From Frigoribacterium sp. VKM Ac-2836 (GTDB lineage: Bacteria > Actinomycetota > Actinomycetes > Actinomycetales > Microbacteriaceae), in assembly GCF_013248995.1 (NCBI RefSeq), contig NZ_JABRPK010000002.1:1-64000 (forward strand): a stretch of DNA of 64,000 nt, written 5' to 3'. Positions within the stretch are counted from its first letter, which is position 1. Each line of letters begins with the position of its first letter. The position numbers were made by a program, and so were the translations under genes. Positions 42,502 through 51,015 of this stretch are shown piece after piece. The notes beneath the pieces were generated by a model. It was not told the DNA's origin. It saw only the letters and a program-made list of their open reading frames with translations, and did no database searches.

Positions 42502-42996
42502 TCAGGCCCCGGTCGCGACCGAGACGATGCGCAGGTCGACCGATGCCGGCGGAACGGGCTCCCCGCTCACCCGGTCGAGCAGCGCCTGGGCGACCGCCCG
42601 GGCCACGAGCGGGCCGGAGCCGGTCTCGTCGACCGCGATGTCGAGGGTGATGCGGGTCTCGAGGTCGGCCACGGCGATGCCGACGAGCGGCACGGGTCGG
42701 CCGGAGGCGGCGGCCTCGGCCGAGGCCGGGTCGGCGCGCTCGGCGTCGGGGACGTCGGACGCGCCCGACGCGGCAGCGACCGAGTCGTCGCTCTGCACGG
42801 TCGAGCCCACGACCCCTCCGCCCCCGACGACGGCGCTCAGCCCCTGCAGGGCCGAGCGGACGACGCTGCCGAACCCGGGCCGGGCCCGGACGTGGACGAC
42901 GCCGTCGACCGCGGCCGCGATCTCGCCGAGCTCGGCGGCGAGCAGGGACAGGTCGGTCGGGCTGATGCGGGCCCGCAGGCCGTCCTCGTCGCTCAT
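42502..42996 (-). CDS. hypothetical protein of the Asp23 locus
   Basis: 164 aa from ATG 42996, with AAGGAGG upstream inside an AAGGAGGCGCG motif. The start overlaps the previous stop by 4 bp. Two parts resemble a split Asp23-like alpha/beta domain: DLSLLAAELGEIAAAVDGVV ... and the C-terminal VGIAVADLETRITLDIAVDE with ALLDRVSGEPVPPASVDLRI. The middle is low-complexity. It probably belongs to the envelope-stress complex. Confidence 0.65.
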   Translation of the reverse strand: MSDEDGLRARISPTDLSLLAAELGEIAAAVDGVVHVRARPGFGSVVRSALQGLSAVVGGGGVVGSTVQSDDSVAAASGASDVPDAERADPASAEAAASGRPVPLVGIAVADLETRITLDIAVDETGSGPLVARAVAQALLDRVSGEPVPPASVDLRIVSVATGA

Positions 42997-43676
42997 GCCG
43001 CGCCTCCTTCGCTCTGCAAGTGGACGTCGTCGACGACCACGTCCACGCTCTCGAGGGTCAATTCGGTCTGACGGGACAGGCTCGACGACACGGCCGACTT
43101 GACCGCCTCGGCGAGCGCCGGCAGCGGCTCGCCGAACAGGCCGCTGACGACGACCTCGACCCGGACGAGCGCCCCGGGCACGCTGACGTCGCCGTGGATC
43201 GTGCACGAGATGACCATGGCGCCGTCGACGCCGTCGCCCGCCTCGCGGATGAGCGCCCGCACGGCGCCCTCGGTGATGTGCAGGGTCGACCGGTCGTCGA
43301 TCGAGGCGAGGGGGATCTGCCGTCCGGCCCGCGACTCGAGGCGTACGCGGTCCATCACGCCCGAGATCCAGCTGGGGTCCGGCGCGGGCGTCGCGTCGGC
43401 GTCGGACTCGAGCAGCCGGGCACCCATGGCCCGGAGGCGCTCGAGGGCGGCGAGCTGGGCCCGGGCCTCGGGCGACTCCTCGATCTCGGGGTCGTAGGGC
43501 TGGCGACCGGCGTCGAGGTAGTCGACGAGACGCTCGGGCGAGACGCCCTCGTCAGCGCCCTCGACGAACTCGTCGGGGGCCGGGTCGGCCTCGACGGACT
43601 CGCCCAGGTCGACGGGAACGTCGGGCGGGGTCGGGTCTTCGTGGGCGTGGTCGGTGCCGTGTGGACGGTCACTCAT
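42993..43676 (-). CDS. Asp23/Gls24-family envelope stress protein with long N-terminal extension
   Basis: 227 aa. The acidic N-terminal half (residues 1-100) resembles an anti-sigma or adaptor region (SPERLVDYLDAGRQPYDPEI). The C-terminal half is Asp23-like: LHITEGAVRALIREAGD, GAMVISCTIHGDVSVPG, EAVKSAVSSSLSRQTELTLE and SVDVVVDDVHL. It follows the sigma factor gene with a 4-bp overlap, so it may modulate that sigma factor. Confidence 0.78.
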   Translation of the reverse strand: MSDRPHGTDHAHEDPTPPDVPVDLGESVEADPAPDEFVEGADEGVSPERLVDYLDAGRQPYDPEIEESPEARAQLAALERLRAMGARLLESDADATPAPDPSWISGVMDRVRLESRAGRQIPLASIDDRSTLHITEGAVRALIREAGDGVDGAMVISCTIHGDVSVPGALVRVEVVVSGLFGEPLPALAEAVKSAVSSSLSRQTELTLESVDVVVDDVHLQSEGGAA

Positions 43677-44227
43677 CGCCAGGCCTCCATCTCGCGGGTC
43701 AGGGTCTCTCGTGCCCGGGCGAGCTGCCCCCGGACCGCGGTCACGGTGGTGCCGGTCCGTTCGGCGATCTCGGTGTACGACTCACCGCCGACCTCGCGCA
43801 ACGCCCAGACCTGCCGTTGAGCGGCAGGCAGTCGGGCCAGTGCCGCACGGAGTGCCTCCATGGCGTCGCTCGACGCCGCCCGGCGTTCGGGATCGGTCGT
43901 CGGCGTGGCCGCGGGCAGTTCGAGGTCGTCCACGTCGTCGGTGAGACGACGGGAGCGGATCAGGTCGAAGGCCTTCCGCGACACGATGCGCATCATCCAG
44001 CCCTTGACCGCGGCAGGAGTCTGCAGCGTGGGCAACTCGCGCCAGATCGTGATGGACGCCTCTTGCACCGCGTCGGTCGCGTCGGCGCGTGAGCCGGTCA
44101 GCCGGGTGGCGTAGGCCGTCATCAGCCCGAGGTGGCGTCGCAGCAGCACCTCGAAGGCCCGCTCGTCGCCCTCGGCGGCACGCGACGCGAGCACGGCGTC
44201 GGAGGCCTCGCTCAGGTCTGCCGACAT
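43673..44227 (-). CDS. ECF-type RNA polymerase sigma factor
   Basis: 184 aa from ATG 44227 with AGAGGGGG upstream. Region 2: DERAFEVLLRRHLGLMTAYA, DAVQEASITIWRELPTL and AVKGWMMRIVSRKAFDLIRS. Region 4: LARLPAAQRQVWALREVGGE followed by SYTEIAERTGTTVTAVRGQL. It is the first gene of the minus-strand Asp23 operon and faces the plus-strand operon, so it probably controls one or both. Confidence 0.92.
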   Translation of the reverse strand: MSADLSEASDAVLASRAAEGDERAFEVLLRRHLGLMTAYATRLTGSRADATDAVQEASITIWRELPTLQTPAAVKGWMMRIVSRKAFDLIRSRRLTDDVDDLELPAATPTTDPERRAASSDAMEALRAALARLPAAQRQVWALREVGGESYTEIAERTGTTVTAVRGQLARARETLTREMEAWR

Positions 44228-44480
44228 GCCCACCCCCTCTGGTGCAGCGTCCGCCCGACCCCCGGACGAGGAGGCACGGGTCGAGACCCACGGAAAAAGT
44301 ACCGACGGATTCCGTGACGTTCGAGCCCCGGGACGCGTCTCATCCCTGGATACACCGGAACCACCTGAACCGGTACCGGTTTATCCGGTGCGTCGATGTG
44401 CGCCCTCGGTGCTCCCCATCGGGTAGGACCGAAGGGCGGCATCGACGCCGCACGCACCGAACGACGAGAAGGAGTCCTCC
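44228..44480. promoter_or_regulatory. divergent regulatory region of the Asp23 locus
   Basis: 253 bp between the sigma factor and the plus-strand Asp23 gene. It contains GGAACC at 44357-44362, an ECF-like -35, and the perfect palindrome ACCGGTACCGGT at 44369-44380. A GAAGGAG ribosome-binding site precedes ATG 44481. The -10 is not clear. Confidence 0.4.
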
Positions 44481-44933
44481 ATGGCACCCGCCGACACGGC
44501 CCCCCGCAGCACGCTCTCGAGCACCCCCGCTCCCATCACCACCGCCCCGGCAGGCAGGACCGTCGTGGCCGACGGCGTCGTCGCCAAGGTCGCCGGCATC
44601 GCCGCCCGCGAGGTGCCCGGCGTCTTCGCCCTCGGTGGCGGCACGGCCCGGGCGTTCGGCGCCCTACGTGACGTGATCGGCACGACCGACCTCGGTCAGG
44701 GCGTTCGCGTCGAGGTGGGCGAGACCCAGGTCGCCGCCGACGTCACGATCGTCGTCGAGTACCCGACCCCCATGCACACGGTGGCCGAACAGGTGCGTGC
44801 CGCCGTGACCCGGACCATCGAGCAGCTCGTGGGCATGGAGGTCGCCGAGGTCAACGTCGCGATCAACGACGTCCACATCCCCGGCGACGACGACGCCGAC
44901 GACGACGCCATGCGCCAGAGCCGCGTCTCGTGA
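44481..44933 (+). CDS. Asp23/Gls24-family envelope stress protein
   Basis: 150 aa. The full Asp23 domain: GRTVVADGVVAKVAGIAARE, VPGVFALGG, VRVEVGETQVAADVTIVVEY, VAEQVRAAVTRTIEQLVGME and EVNVAINDVHI. An acidic tail DDDADDDA follows. It probably assembles at the membrane through the AmaP-like anchor encoded downstream. Confidence 0.9.
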   Translation: MAPADTAPRSTLSSTPAPITTAPAGRTVVADGVVAKVAGIAAREVPGVFALGGGTARAFGALRDVIGTTDLGQGVRVEVGETQVAADVTIVVEYPTPMHTVAEQVRAAVTRTIEQLVGMEVAEVNVAINDVHIPGDDDADDDAMRQSRVS

Positions 44934-45121
44934 CCGCCACCACCACGGGCATGGCCGTCGGCGCCGTGCTCGCCCTCTCGGCCCTGGCCTTCGGCTTCTG
45001 GGGTCTCGTGCTCGTCGCGGTCTTCATCGCCGTCGGGGCGCTCGTCGGGCGCGTGATCTCGGGCCGGACCGACGTCAAGGCCCTGCTCGACGCCCTGCGC
45101 GGACGGCGCTCGTCGTCATGA
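44930..45121 (+). CDS. DUF2273-like small membrane protein
   Basis: 63 aa from GTG 44930, overlapping the previous stop. Two adjacent hydrophobic helices (GAVLALSALAFGFWGLVLVA, then VFIAVGALVGRVI) and a basic end (DALRGRRSSS) match DUF2273 proteins that sit next to asp23/amaP genes in actinobacteria and firmicutes. Confidence 0.8.
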   Translation: MTATTTGMAVGAVLALSALAFGFWGLVLVAVFIAVGALVGRVISGRTDVKALLDALRGRRSSS

Positions 45122-45531
45122 CCGCCGCCGCCACCGCCTCCGGACGCGCGCCGGTCACCTCCGACGACGGTCCCGGCACGGGCACGGGCACGGGCACGGG
45201 CAGCGTCGCCGGGCACGTCAGCATCCCGGGCAAGGTCCTGCAGAAGGTGGCCACGGCCGTCGTCGCCGAGACCCTGCGCGTGCGTCGGGCCGACGTCCGC
45301 GTCGAGGCGGCGGACGACGCCGGTGACCTCGCCCTGCGCGTGTCGACGCCGGTGCGCGTCCCGATGCTCTCCGAGGCCGTGACGATGCCCGAGGGCGGGG
45401 TGGTCGCCGTCGTGCGCGACCTCCAGTCCACCCTGACGCGTCGGGTCTCCGAACTCGCCGGGCGCACCGTGTCCCGCGTCGACGTCACCGTCAGCGGCAG
45501 TCGTGTCGAGCGGACGGGTCGCACCTCGTGA
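45118..45531 (+). CDS. Asp23-like protein with a Gly-Thr repeat
   Basis: 137 aa from ATG 45118. After a GTGTGTGTG segment (encoded by a GGCACG hexamer repeat near 45175-45200) comes an Asp23-like fold: GHVSIPGKVLQKVATAVVAE, VRVEAADDAGDLALRVSTPV, LQSTLTRRVSELAGRTVSRV. It overlaps both neighbours by 4 bp. Confidence 0.72.
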   Translation: MTAAATASGRAPVTSDDGPGTGTGTGTGSVAGHVSIPGKVLQKVATAVVAETLRVRRADVRVEAADDAGDLALRVSTPVRVPMLSEAVTMPEGGVVAVVRDLQSTLTRRVSELAGRTVSRVDVTVSGSRVERTGRTS

Positions 45532-46118
45532 GCGCGATCGAGCCCGGGCTGTACCGCCGCATCCTGCGTCGTGAGCAGCACTCCTCCCGTTCGGGCAGTG
45601 CCGTGGTCGTGCTCGTGCTGCTGACCCTCGTCGTCGGATACGTCGGCGTCGAGGCCGTCTACGCCTCGCTCGGGCGACGGGCCCTGCTCTTCTCCCCGGT
45701 CGACGTCCTCGCGACGCTGACCTCGTCCGTCGACGGCGGCGGCACCTCGGGCCTCGTCCTCGGCGCGGGTGTCGGCGCGGTGGTCGTGGGCCTCGTCCTG
45801 ATCGCCCTCGCCGTCACGGCCGGCCGTCGCGGGCGCCACACCATCGACGACGACCGCCTGGCCGTGGTCGTCGACGACCGGGTCATCGCGTCCTCGCTCG
45901 CCCGGGTCGCCCGCACCTCGGGTCGGCTGTCCGACCAGCAGGTCTCGGCCTGGGTGTCACGTCACCGGGCGCAGATCGACCTCATCCCTGCTTCGGGGCT
46001 GGCGGTCGACGAACGAGCCGTCGAGACGTCCGCCCGCGCCGAGCTCGAGTCCATTGCCTACCGACCGGCGCTCGCGGCACGGGTGCGCACCGCCGACCGC
46101 GGAAGGCCCGGCGCATGA
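45528..46118 (+). CDS. DUF6286-like membrane protein of the Asp23 locus
   Basis: 196 aa from GTG 45528. Two helices (VVVLVLLTLVVGYVGVEAVY and LVLGAGVGAVVVGLVLIALA) followed by a cytoplasmic alpha/beta domain (IDDDRLAVVVDDRVIASSLA). This layout is usual for the DUF6286 protein in actinobacterial Asp23 clusters. Confidence 0.75.
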   Translation: MSAIEPGLYRRILRREQHSSRSGSAVVVLVLLTLVVGYVGVEAVYASLGRRALLFSPVDVLATLTSSVDGGGTSGLVLGAGVGAVVVGLVLIALAVTAGRRGRHTIDDDRLAVVVDDRVIASSLARVARTSGRLSDQQVSAWVSRHRAQIDLIPASGLAVDERAVETSARAELESIAYRPALAARVRTADRGRPGA

Positions 46119-46720
46119 CCTCCAGCAACCGGTTCGCGAACCGACTCCTCCTGTTCGTCGTCGGGCTCGTCACCCTGGCCGTCGGGGCGTTCCTCGTGAT
46201 CGTCGCCCTCCCCGGCGGGGGTGCGGTGCGCGACCTGCTGCCCCCCGCGTCGTCGGCCGTCGACGACGCCGTCGCCACGACCGGCATCGACCCGGGCGAC
46301 TCGACCGGTGGCAGCTGGCTGACCCTGGCCCTCGCGCTGCTCTGCCTGCTGCTCGTGATCGTCTTCGTCGTCGCGATCTTCGCGCGCGGGCACGGTCGGA
46401 CCGACAGCGTCGTCGTGCACGACGACCCGGCCGGTTCGATCGCCGTGTCGAGCTCGTTCGCCGAGACCGCGATCACCGACGCGCTGGGCGACCGACGCGA
46501 CGTGGCCTCCGTCGCCGTCTCGGCCTGGACGGTCACGGGCCGGGCCGCTCTCAAGGTGCGCGTGCGACTCACCGCGGGGTCGTCCCCGGCCCCCGTCGTC
46601 ACGGCGGCGTCCGACGTCGCCCGCGGGCTCGACCGCGTGCTGGGCGAGACCGTGCCCGTGCTCGTCGAGATCACGGGAGCATCTGCCGTGCGCAAGGGGG
46701 CCGACAGCCGCGTGTCTTGA
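46115..46720 (+). CDS. AmaP-like membrane anchor of the Asp23 complex
   Basis: 201 aa from ATG 46115. Two membrane helices (LLLFVVGLVTLAVGAFLVIV and LTLALALLCLLLVIVFVVAI) bracket an external loop. The cytoplasmic C-terminus is Asp23-like (VSSSFAETAITDALGDRRDV ... LDRVLGETVPVLVEI). In Staphylococcus, AmaP anchors Asp23 at the membrane; the same role is inferred here. Confidence 0.75.
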   Translation: MTSSNRFANRLLLFVVGLVTLAVGAFLVIVALPGGGAVRDLLPPASSAVDDAVATTGIDPGDSTGGSWLTLALALLCLLLVIVFVVAIFARGHGRTDSVVVHDDPAGSIAVSSSFAETAITDALGDRRDVASVAVSAWTVTGRAALKVRVRLTAGSSPAPVVTAASDVARGLDRVLGETVPVLVEITGASAVRKGADSRVS

Positions 46721-46756
46721 CGACCCGCGCCTCCTCGGCTGTGCGTCGGGCCCGAC

Positions 46757-47737
46757 CTAGCGGACCGCGAGCAGGATCTTGCCGCTGTGGCCGCCGGACT
46801 CCATGCGCTTGTGGGCCGTGGCGACGAACTCGAGCGGGTAGACGCTGTCGAGCACCGGACGCACCGACCCGGCCTCGACCAGCGGCCAGACGTTCTCGCG
46901 CACCGAGGCCATGATCGCGCGGCGCTCGTCGAGGGGGCGGGCGCGCAGGGTGGTCGCCCAGACCCGGCCGCGCTTGGCCATCAGGCGTGACAGGTCGACC
47001 GTGGCCGACGCCCCGCCCTGCACCGCGATCACCATGACCCGGCCGTTCACGGCGAGCGCCTCGACGTCTCGGGCGATGTAGTCGCCGCCCACCAGGTCGA
47101 GCACGACGTCCACTCCGCGTCCCTCGGTCAGCTCGTGGACCACCGCGACGAAGTCCTCGGTCTTGTAGTCGATGCCCCGGGTGGCGCCGAGCTGCTCGCA
47201 GAACGCGGTCTTGTCGGCCGACCCGGCGGTGGCGTAGACGGTCGAGCCGAGCGCCACGGCCATCTGGATGGCGATCGAACCCACGCCGCTGGCGCCGCCG
47301 TGGACGAGCAGGGTCTCGCCCGGCTGCAGTCCGGCGCTCATGAAGACGTTCGACCAGACGGTGGCGACGGCCTCGGGCAGGCCGGCCGCCTCGACCAGGT
47401 CGACCCCGCGGGGCAGGGGCAGCACGAGGCCCTCGTCGACCTGCACGCGGTCCGCGTATCCGCCGCCGGGCAGCAGGGCCACGACGTAGTCACCCACGGT
47501 GGCGGTGGTGACGTGCTCGCCGGTCGCGACGACGGTGCCGCTGACCTCGAGTCCGGGCCAGGCGGGTGCTCCGGCGGGCGACGGGTAGTGGCCCTCGCGC
47601 TGGTTCACGTCGGCGCGGTTGACACCGGCGGCGGCGACGTCGATCACCACTTCGCGGGGACCGGGCACCGGCTCGGCCACCTCGGAGACGACGAGGGCGG
47701 AGGGCCCTCCGGGCACGGGGACGGTGATGGCACGCAT
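46757..47737 (-). CDS. NADPH:quinone oxidoreductase (zinc-independent MDR family)
   Basis: 326 aa from ATG 47737 with GGGGGAGGA upstream. The medium-chain dehydrogenase fold with the QOR signatures AGVNRADVNQREGHYP, GGASGVGSIAIQMA (nucleotide binding) and YKTEDF. It lacks the zinc ligands of alcohol dehydrogenases. It reduces quinones or enones with NADPH in the cytoplasm. Confidence 0.9.
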   Translation of the reverse strand: MRAITVPVPGGPSALVVSEVAEPVPGPREVVIDVAAAGVNRADVNQREGHYPSPAGAPAWPGLEVSGTVVATGEHVTTATVGDYVVALLPGGGYADRVQVDEGLVLPLPRGVDLVEAAGLPEAVATVWSNVFMSAGLQPGETLLVHGGASGVGSIAIQMAVALGSTVYATAGSADKTAFCEQLGATRGIDYKTEDFVAVVHELTEGRGVDVVLDLVGGDYIARDVEALAVNGRVMVIAVQGGASATVDLSRLMAKRGRVWATTLRARPLDERRAIMASVRENVWPLVEAGSVRPVLDSVYPLEFVATAHKRMESGGHSGKILLAVR

Positions 47738-47774
47738 GCGACCATCCTCCCCCCGCGGCCCGGCACGCGCTGAC

Positions 47775-47780
47775 TAGGCT
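47775..47780 (+). promoter_or_regulatory. leaderless -10 (TAGGCT)
   Basis: Ends 6 nt before GTG 47787, with no Shine-Dalgarno. Confidence 0.5.
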
Positions 47781-47786
47781 TGTCGC

Positions 47787-48374
47787 GTGCTGCTCTCCGA
47801 CCGCGACATCAAGCTCGAACTCGACGCCGGGCGAATCGGCCTCGACCCCTACGACCCGACGCTGATCCAGCCGTCCAGCATCGACGTGCGGCTCGACCGG
47901 CTCTTCCGTCTGTTCGACAACCACAAGTACCCGTTCATCGACCCGGCCGACGAGCAACCCGAGCTGACCCGACTGGTCGAGGCCAAGGCCGACGAGCCGT
48001 TCATCCTGCACCCGGGCGAGTTCGTGCTGGGCAGCACCTACGAGTTCGTCAGCCTGCCCGACGACGTCGCGGCACGCCTCGAGGGCAAGAGTTCGCTCGG
48101 GCGCCTGGGTCTGCTGACGCACTCGACCGCCGGCTTCATCGACCCCGGCTTCGGAGGGCACGTCACGCTCGAGCTGTCAAACGTCGCCACCCTGCCGATC
48201 AAGCTCTGGCCCGGCATGAAGATCGGCCAGCTCTGCTTCTTCAAGCTCAGCTCGCCGGCCGAGCACCCCTACGGTTCGTCCGAGTACGGCTCGCGTTACC
48301 AGGGCCAGCGCGGTCCGACCGCCAGCCGGTCGTCCCAGAACTTCGTGCACACGGACGTCTCCGCCCGCGACTGA
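47787..48374 (+). CDS. dcd: dCTP deaminase (probably bifunctional dCTP deaminase/dUTPase)
   Basis: 195 aa from GTG 47787. Starts [20 protein letters not shown], with [30 protein letters not shown] and the end [13 protein letters not shown]. Length and motifs are those of the actinobacterial Dcd enzymes, which in Mycobacterium convert dCTP directly to dUMP. Two terminator hairpins follow. Confidence 0.95.
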   Translation: MLLSDRDIKLELDAGRIGLDPYDPTLIQPSSIDVRLDRLFRLFDNHKYPFIDPADEQPELTRLVEAKADEPFILHPGEFVLGSTYEFVSLPDDVAARLEGKSSLGRLGLLTHSTAGFIDPGFGGHVTLELSNVATLPIKLWPGMKIGQLCFFKLSSPAEHPYGSSEYGSRYQGQRGPTASRSSQNFVHTDVSARD

Positions 48375-48396
48375 CCTCGGCCCCACAGACGAGAAA

Positions 48397-48431
48397 GGGG
48401 TGCGGAAGGAACCCGACTCCCTCCGCACCCC
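48397..48431 (+). terminator. hairpin after dcd
   Basis: GGGGTGCGGA pairs perfectly with TCCGCACCCC; it begins 23 bp after the stop. A second, U-tailed hairpin follows at 48474. Confidence 0.65.
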
Positions 48432-48473
48432 GGCGACACGAGAGAAACCCGACGTCGATCTCGTGCGCTGTGA

Positions 48474-48508
48474 CTCGCGGTCCTGAACCTGTCACCGCGA
48501 GGCTTTTT
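48474..48508 (+). terminator. Rho-independent terminator after dcd
   Basis: CTCGCGGT pairs with ACCGCGAG, followed by GCTTTTT. One of two U-tailed hairpins noticed in the window. Confidence 0.75.
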
Positions 48509-48602
48509 CATTCTGCGGCTCTCCGCCCGACGGGCAAACCCGGCTCTGTCCGCAAAACGAAATGAAAGCTCAGCTTGCGAAGCGTCGGCGGAAAGTCACC
48601 CG

Positions 48603-49649
48603 TCAGGACTCGAGGGTGTCCCGCGGCGAACGGCCGAACTCGGCTGTGTACTGGGCGGCGAACCGTCCGGCGTGGGCGAATCCCCAGCTGAGGGCGATGC
48701 CGGCGACCGTGTGACCGAGGGTCGGATCGGCCATGACGAGGTCGCCGTGTGCCCCGCGCAGTCGGGCCCGCCGCAGCTCGGCCATGGGCGTCGAGTCGAG
48801 GTGACGACGGAAGGCCAGCTGCAGGGCCCGCGGCGTCACCCGTGCCGCCTCGGCGATCTCGACGACGCCGATGTCGTCGTGGGCGTGCTGCTCGATGTAG
48901 GCGCGAGCCCGTCTGACGGTCGTCGGCAGCGGGGGGAGACCGTCAGCCCCGCCCAGGGCGACGACGTTGGTCTCGAACGTCTCGAGGTAGGCGGCGACGA
49001 GCGACCGGAACGCCGACCCGCGCACCAGCGGGCTCGCCATCGCGGCGTCGTTGCCGATGACGTTCTGGTGCACGTGCAGGACGAGCTCCGACCAGTAGCG
49101 GCCCAACGCCACGGAGACCGCCTCGGTGGCCGTGGAGCGCAGGCCCCCGGGCGCCGTGAGTCGCATCGCGCCGAGCTCGCGTTCGACGGCCCCCCGGTCG
49201 AGCATCACCTGGCCGAGGACGAGGTCGAACGACTCCGTCGTCTTCGCGTCGTGCGAAGGGAACGCGACGGGGAGGCCTGGTGTGATCCGCAGGTCGTGAC
49301 CCCGCGTCGTCAAGGACATCCGCCCGGCCATCACACCGCCGGCGACGAGGAACCCCGAGGGGTCGCTCTCGGTCAGCAGTCGGCCCCGCCGGTACTCGAA
49401 GCGGCACAGGGCGAAGCGGTCGTCGCCCGACACGGCACGACTGTAGACGAACGGGGCGGGCCCCTCGCCCTCCAGTCTCGTGACGCGGTAGTTCTTGCGG
49501 ATCAGGGCGTGGGCGACCTCGCGGTCGCCCGTCGACACGCTGCGGACTCGCGGGTCGGCCGTCGCGCCGACGGACGGCCTGGCGATGAGGTTCTGGTGGT
49601 CGGATTCTGATCCGGCAGCCGATGCGGCCGCCTGCGGTGTGGATGACAC
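48603..49649 (-). CDS. AraC-family transcriptional regulator
   Basis: 348 aa from GTG 49649, chosen for the GAGGAG 11 nt upstream; the frame itself is open from 49802. The N-terminal half is an AraC-binding-like sensor domain (CRFEYRRGRLLTESDPSGF). The C-terminal 100 residues hold two helix-turn-helix units: IGVVEIAEAARVTPRALQLA and GHTVAGIALSWGFAHAGRFA, ending YTAEFGRSPRDTL. The target is unknown; the divergent aldo/keto reductase is the nearest candidate. Confidence 0.9.
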   Translation of the reverse strand: MSSTPQAAASAAGSESDHQNLIARPSVGATADPRVRSVSTGDREVAHALIRKNYRVTRLEGEGPAPFVYSRAVSGDDRFALCRFEYRRGRLLTESDPSGFLVAGGVMAGRMSLTTRGHDLRITPGLPVAFPSHDAKTTESFDLVLGQVMLDRGAVERELGAMRLTAPGGLRSTATEAVSVALGRYWSELVLHVHQNVIGNDAAMASPLVRGSAFRSLVAAYLETFETNVVALGGADGLPPLPTTVRRARAYIEQHAHDDIGVVEIAEAARVTPRALQLAFRRHLDSTPMAELRRARLRGAHGDLVMADPTLGHTVAGIALSWGFAHAGRFAAQYTAEFGRSPRDTLES

Positions 49650-49813
49650 GGTCGTTCTCCTCGGATGGGAGGTGATCCGGGGTGGTTGGTCCCGGCCCGG
49701 TCGGGTCCGACGTCGGTGTCGGACGACCATCTCGAGATTATCCACCAGGCGAACCGGGAGCGCCCCGGATGCGTGAGGTCTCGCACCCCCCGTCCGCAGC
49801 ACCCCGGCACGCG

Positions 49814-49819
49814 TAGCGT
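49814..49819 (+). promoter_or_regulatory. leaderless -10 (TAGCGT)
   Basis: Ends 6 nt before ATG 49826. It lies in the 176-bp divergent region shared with the AraC gene. Confidence 0.5.
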
Positions 49820-49825
49820 CGGGTC

Positions 49826-50863
49826 ATGGACTACAGAACCCTCGGAAACAGCGGTGCCTCGGTGTCGGAGCTGACACTCGGCACCATGACGTTCGGCGCC
49901 GAAGCCGACGAACCGACCTCGCACGCCATCCTCGACGCCTTCGTGGCCGGCGGTGGCACGTTCGTCGACACGGCAGACGTCTACAGCGCCGGCACCAGCG
50001 AGAGCATCATCGGTCGTTGGCTGGCGAGCCATCCCACCGACGCCGAACAGGTCGTGCTCGCGACGAAGGGGCGCTTCCCGATGGGCGACGGCCCCAACGA
50101 CGTCGGCCTCTCGCGTCGGCACCTCGCCAAGGCCCTCGACGCCTCGTTGACCCGGCTCGGCGTCGAGCACGTCGACCTCTACCAGATGCATGCCTGGGAC
50201 CACCTCACCCCGATCGACGAGACCCTGCGGTTCCTCGACGACGCGATCTCCGCCGGCAAGATCGGCTACTACGGATTCTCGAACTACCTCGGGTGGCAGG
50301 TGACGAAGGCCGTCGGCCGGGCCGAGGCGCTCGGTCTCGCCCTGCCCGTCACGCTGCAGCCGCAGTACAACCTGCTCGTGCGCGACATCGAGCACGAGGT
50401 CGTCCCGGCCTCGCTCGACGCCGGGATCGGCCTGCTGCCCTGGTCGCCGCTCGCCGGCGGCTGGCTGAGCGGCAAGTACGTCCGCGACCAGGCCCCCACC
50501 GGCGCCACGCGCCTCGGCGAGGACCCGAAGCGCGGCATGGAGGCCTGGGAGGCGCGCAACGCGGACGAGCGCACCTGGACCGTCCTCGAGGCGGTCACCT
50601 CGATCGCCTCCGCGCACGACGCCTCGGCCTCGCAGGTCGCGCTGGCCTGGTTGCTGCGCCAGCCCGCCGTCACGTCGGTGATCCTGGGCGCCCGGACGGT
50701 CGAGCAGCTCGACGACAACCTCGGCTCGTCGCCCCTGGCCGCGGCCCTCAGCGACGACGAGGTCGCCCGCCTCACGGCGGCGAGCGCACCCCGGGTCGAC
50801 GACTACCCCTACGGCACGGCAGGCGTCGCCCAGCGCGACCGCAAGATCACCGGCGGCCGCTGA
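49826..50863 (+). CDS. aldo/keto reductase
   Basis: 345 aa. The catalytic tetrad is visible: Asp and Tyr in FVDTADVYSAGTSE, Lys in LATKGRF and His in YQMHAWDHL. The C-terminal NADPH site includes VILGARTVEQLDDNL. The substrate is unknown; such enzymes reduce aldehydes or oxidise sugars such as myo-inositol derivatives. Confidence 0.92.
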   Translation: MDYRTLGNSGASVSELTLGTMTFGAEADEPTSHAILDAFVAGGGTFVDTADVYSAGTSESIIGRWLASHPTDAEQVVLATKGRFPMGDGPNDVGLSRRHLAKALDASLTRLGVEHVDLYQMHAWDHLTPIDETLRFLDDAISAGKIGYYGFSNYLGWQVTKAVGRAEALGLALPVTLQPQYNLLVRDIEHEVVPASLDAGIGLLPWSPLAGGWLSGKYVRDQAPTGATRLGEDPKRGMEAWEARNADERTWTVLEAVTSIASAHDASASQVALAWLLRQPAVTSVILGARTVEQLDDNLGSSPLAAALSDDEVARLTAASAPRVDDYPYGTAGVAQRDRKITGGR

Positions 50864-50872
50864 CCAGGAGGC

Positions 50873-50926
50873 GCACCGCGCCTCCTGCGGGCACCGCGCC
50901 TCCTGCGGGCACCGCGCCTCCTGCGG
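50873..50926. repeat. three 18-bp tandem repeats made of the CGCGCCTCC motif
   Basis: Exact copies of GCACCGCGCCTCCTGCGG start at 50873, 50891 and 50909, 10 bp after the aldo/keto reductase stop. An inverted GGAGGCGC lies just before them, so hairpins with any of the copies are possible. Confidence 0.95.
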
Positions 50927-50943
50927 TCCCCACACGACGCCAT

Positions 50944-50989
50944 GAGATGGTCATCGCGCCAGGATTAATCCTGGCGCGGTGACCATCTC
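50944..50989. repeat. near-perfect palindrome between convergent genes
   Basis: GAGATGGTCA pairs with TGACCATCTC, and inner CGCGCCAGGATTAATCCTGG is a perfect self-complementary core. It is followed by a short GCGGT pentamer repeat (50990-51012). Confidence 0.85.
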
Positions 50990-51015
50990 GCGGTGCGGTG
51001 CGGTGCGGTGCGGGC

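Noticed and set aside
50873-50926. Possible CRISPR-like array
   Set aside because: The units are contiguous with no spacers, no cas genes are in view, and the sequence is the window-wide 9-mer.
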